From positions 16,620,001-16,684,000 of the forward strand of contig CM076268.1 of NCBI GenBank assembly GCA_038380795.1: DNA of 64,000 nt. The letters run 5' to 3'. Source of the DNA: Pyrocephalus nanus. Its lineage: Eukaryota; Chordata; Aves; Passeriformes; Tyrannidae. This document shows positions 60,646 to 64,000 of this stretch, one piece after another. The position numbers were made by a program, and so were the translations under genes. The notes beneath the pieces are model-generated. The model saw only the letters and a program-made list of their open reading frames with translations, did no database searches and was not told where the DNA came from. Every line of letters starts with the position of its first letter. The first letter of the stretch is position 1.

Positions 60646-63600
60646 AAGGCACTGTATTTCTTTTCCTCCTCACCACATTCCTCACATGACCTTATTTTTC
60701 CTTCTTGTCGTCTTAACAGGGAGAAAGTACCAAAGAGGAAAGTAATACCATCCACATTATAAACTATTATTATTTAAACAATTAAACAAAGAACCACATA
60801 CAGTATGCAAAATATTAATTGTGAAAAGGGAGAGCTTCAGTCTGCCTGTTGCACCTTGTGAGTGGTGGTACTTTGAGTTACCTTTTGTGAACACTTTCTC
60901 TTCATATCGTCAATGAACTCGAGCGATTGTGACAAGCCACTGATAGGCTTTGCATTGCAAACTGTCTTGAAATAGCTTTTTGTTTCTACACTGTTTTGAA
61001 ACATTACATAGGGTTTTGTTGCATGCAGAGCACTGTTGCCAGCATAGGCCCTTGTTTTGTTTGAAAATGTGTAGACTACACAGATCATTAGTTTTCATTG
61101 CTGCTTTGCCTCCCCTCAGGGATCTTTTCTCGTGCCAGTTATTACTTCATAACACACTCAGCCGCTTGGTAGGGTCATCACTGGTTTGAATAGGCTGTCC
61201 TGCAGGTGAGCCTCCTCCTGCACTGGTCTGCAGGGTTTTCCCCTCAGTGGGATGAAGTCATTGTTGTCATCTTGCCCAAGAGAAGCCTGATTACAGGGCC
61301 TTGGGCTGCTCCTTATCTTTCAGTTTGCTGCCTCAGTACTGGCCTGATAGTGTTTGATTCAGCGTTTCAGAGTAACCTCCTCATCCCTGCTCTTGGCGAC
61401 ATAGAGGAGTTATTCATTGTGCTGTTTGAGAGTTACTTGATCATTAATTTTCCCTAACTTCTTTTTTATCATTTGTGGTGAGCACATGGTTGTGCCTGCT
61501 GGGGAGGCCAATGACCTCCCTTGCTGGGGAGCTGCAGGAGGTGTCAGTGGGAGGACGAGCTGCTGGCTGAGGCTCTGCCGCAGTCCACCTGTATCAAGAC
61601 AGGCACCAGCAGGTGAATCAGGTCCTGATGTTGATCTGGTAAGTCTGGTCAAAAGGTCAGGAGCTGCAGAGAGCAGGGTCTGAGCCCAGAGATGCCAGCA
61701 ACAGAGCTCAACCCAGAACTGGGAGTCAGTCTTGAGCTGACATGGCTCCTGAGTCTGTTGTGGGGCATCACAGGTGGGGCCAGTTATGGCATTTGAGGAC
61801 TTGGCGTTCTTGCAACCTTGACAGTCCCTCTGATAGACATCTGCATTGATCCTGTCCTCGGATAACATCGCGCGGTGTTGTGCTGGTTGCAGCACTGGTG
61901 TGTCGTTATCGTGCCCAAGTACGTTACAGAAAATGGAGTAATTTCATCTTCTTTAACTGTTACAGCAGAAATAACCTTGAGTGTTCCAGCATGCTTTCGC
62001 TGGCTCCTTATCTTTTACAGTCCTGGTGCAGTTGTGTTCTCTGGCTTGTTTAGCTGTGGCACTGTCCGTTTTCTCTCCCTTCTCTGCTCAGGCTTAGGGC
62101 ACAGCTCAGGGATATGTACGTGCCTCCTGCCTTCCAGGACTTTTTTGACCTAAATGTTAAGTAATGTGTCAGCAGCAGGGATTCACAGTCAAAGGGATGC
62201 AAACGAATCTTTCTGCTTGACTGAGAAAGTATATATGTAACATTCATTTTTACATAATATCTTATTACTGAGGCGTATGAATATTGGAATGTATGTCTAG
62301 GGTTAAAAAATCCAGCAAGATTTCCTAGTAGCATTTTCAGATTTTAATGAAACAGTTTTGTTTGGATACTAGCAGAGTCTCTGGGCACATATTGACAGTT
62401 AAGTCAAGTAAAAAAGGGTGTTCCAGAGAAGGAAGTGTAACTTTCCAAATTATGATTGCAGTTTTTAGCCTAGTTTATGGAAATGACTTTGTAAAGTCAC
62501 ACTGTGTGTCTGTATATATTTTCTTCCAACTTTTAACTAGGCCTGTAACATTTGGGTTTATTACAAAGTGCAGATCTCAGAAATGTGAAAGACTCAATGA
62601 ATTTCATGCAGAGTTACTCAGGTGCAGAAGAGAAGTTCTGCAGAGCACTCTGGCTGTGAAGAAGTTGCTCAGAGTTCACACATTAGTGCATGGTTTATAT
62701 AGGAGAAAGTCTTTAGTACTACTATAGCTATAAGAAAAGCTTCAGTTGCAAGTGGCATTTCCTTAGACATCATGATTCTTCCCTATTCATTACTTTTAGA
62801 AGCAACTAAGGTATATAATGCATGGTTATTGTGTGTTCTTTTGTTTTAGATTTTACCTTTACCTACTCTACATGAACATTAAATATCCTCTGAAATACTC
62901 ATCCATTAATTTTACCAACAACTTCACTGTGTTAAAATTCCCTCTCTTCAGCTGAAAGTACAAGAACTTTTAAGAAATGTAAGAAACTTTGAACAAGTGA
63001 TTGTTTGCATTAGATAAGTGTAGAATTAGCTTTTGCCACACATTCTTATCGCAATTAACTATATTGTGAAGACTGAAGTAGACTAAAAATCTGGCATAAA
63101 GTCCCATCTTATCAAGGGAGCAGATTTTCATATTTAGAATTCCAAATTCTTACTATTCTTGAAGCAAGGAGCTCAGGAGTGAGCTGTTTTATGATGACTG
63201 AACTGAAGTTGAATACTTGCTGAAGATTATCTTTTTATCCCAAAATAATGGGTGAAGTACAAATGCACATTTTTAAACCAGAGGTTGTAAATACAGGTCT
63301 CACCAGTAGTCAGAAATACTTAGTGGACTACTTTCGTAGACTCTCTGAAAGATAACCAGTAAAAGCAAATAAATCTCTATTTCCTTAGCTAGGATGTAGA
63401 CATTCATTGCAATGATTTTAAAGATCCTCAAATAAAGGATCACCTAAATGTGTCACAATCATATATGAAGACATCCTGTGTTGATCTTAAGCCATGATTC
63501 TCCTTCAAAGAGGTCAAGTTGTTAAAAAATACAAGTGGAGCTTGAGGAACATGGAATTTGCTGTGTATGTTCTCTGTGTCTGGTTCATTTTATCTTGGAA

Positions 63601-64000
63601 GGTGTGACTGTATATTACAAAACAACCTCCTAACTTTGATTCTGGGCATCTTTCTGTCCTTTTTATTTATTGACTAAGATCGGATAAGTAGTATTTATAA
63701 TGTGAATTACAATGATGCTACAGGAATTTTAAAATATTAAAACATTTAATTTAACGTGATCACTTAAGAGGTCATTAGCAACATAATCAGTTTTATGTTA
63801 GTATAATAAACATCTTGCAACATCCTGAAAAAACAATTTGCAGTTGTGTACTGACCTGCTGCTTGCACAGTTAATTTTGGCAAGAGCCAACATCTTAGAG
63901 ATTACTTGGCTTGATGTAGTCAGATGTCAGGGTGGGCTTTCTCCCAGAGAATGATGTGATTGATAAAGCCATCATAGGCAAAAAAACAAATGTTGTGTTG

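Larger units (their letters stand above)
50719..64000 (+). other. Probable PLCE1 intron 1 (continues past the window)
   Basis: About 13.3 kb, AT-rich after the CpG island. I looked for the large first coding exon of PLCE1 and for its known N-terminal protein pattern and found neither. ORFs of 155 aa (54848-55315, +) and 161 aa (61410-61895, -) resemble no family I know. It contains the tandem duplication at 51691-51765, a TTTTG repeat, and poly(A) runs at 58670-58684 and 58788-58801. Confidence 0.5.

Noticed and set aside
61410..61895. Minus-strand ORF of 161 codons
   Set aside because: It is the longest ORF outside exons and CpG islands, but it has no recognisable domain, signal peptide or splice context and lies in a locally GC-richer stretch. 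Treated as chance; conservation in related birds would change this.
61217..62030. Possible pair of diverged long terminal repeats (shared GCCCAAG and CTCCTTATCTTT strings about 650-700 bases apart)
   Set aside because: The shared strings are short and their spacing differs between the two places (about 35 versus 85 bases). No TG...CA ends, primer-binding site or retroviral frame was seen.

Overview
This is nuclear DNA from a vertebrate, almost certainly a bird. It contains spliced genes with GT-AG introns, two CpG islands in an AT-rich background, and two recognisable 3' ends of the chicken-repeat-1 (CR1) LINE. It also has weathered amniote SINE/LINE fragments and no bacterial-style gene packing. 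The window has two complete protein-coding genes and the start of a probable third, all on the + strand. Their order, LGI1 - SLC35G1 - (PLCE1), is the order I know from human chromosome 10q23.33, so synteny is conserved.

Layout. 1-60 is the GC-rich tip of something further left, possibly the promoter of the divergent neighbour FRA10AC1 (inferred from synteny only). 61-3000 is upstream sequence with a 37-base poly(A) run. 3250-14976 is LGI1, complete in 8 coding exons: a secreted leucine-rich-repeat plus EPTP beta-propeller synaptic protein of 543 residues. Its polyadenylation signal is at 15294. 15.3-27.6 kb is intergenic and AT-rich, with an ancient L3/CR1-like LINE piece and a CR1 3' end. 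27.64-29.05 kb is a CpG island holding exon 1 of SLC35G1. That gene has three coding exons (28424-33981) and encodes a 382-residue, probably 10-helix, EamA/DMT-family membrane protein. A CR1 3' end lies just behind its first polyadenylation signal. 35.1-49.7 kb is intergenic with no supported gene. 49.69-51.0 kb is a second CpG island with a non-coding first exon ending in a good splice donor at 50718; by position this is the PLCE1 promoter. From there to 64 kb is probably PLCE1 intron 1, and I see no PLCE1 coding exon.

The genes are neighbours by ancestry and do not form an operon or shared pathway. LGI1 acts in the synaptic cleft (ADAM22/ADAM23 ligand), SLC35G1 in ER/plasma membranes, and PLCE1 is a Ras/Rho-regulated phospholipase.

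I found no unknown biological system. The most useful observations are gene-structure details. The codon matching the human LGI1 start is CTG, so translation must start at the next Met, under an overlapping uORF. LGI1 lacks six residues and one N-glycosylation sequon that the human protein has. In SLC35G1 an in-frame upstream ATG sits inside an NRF1-like promoter motif.
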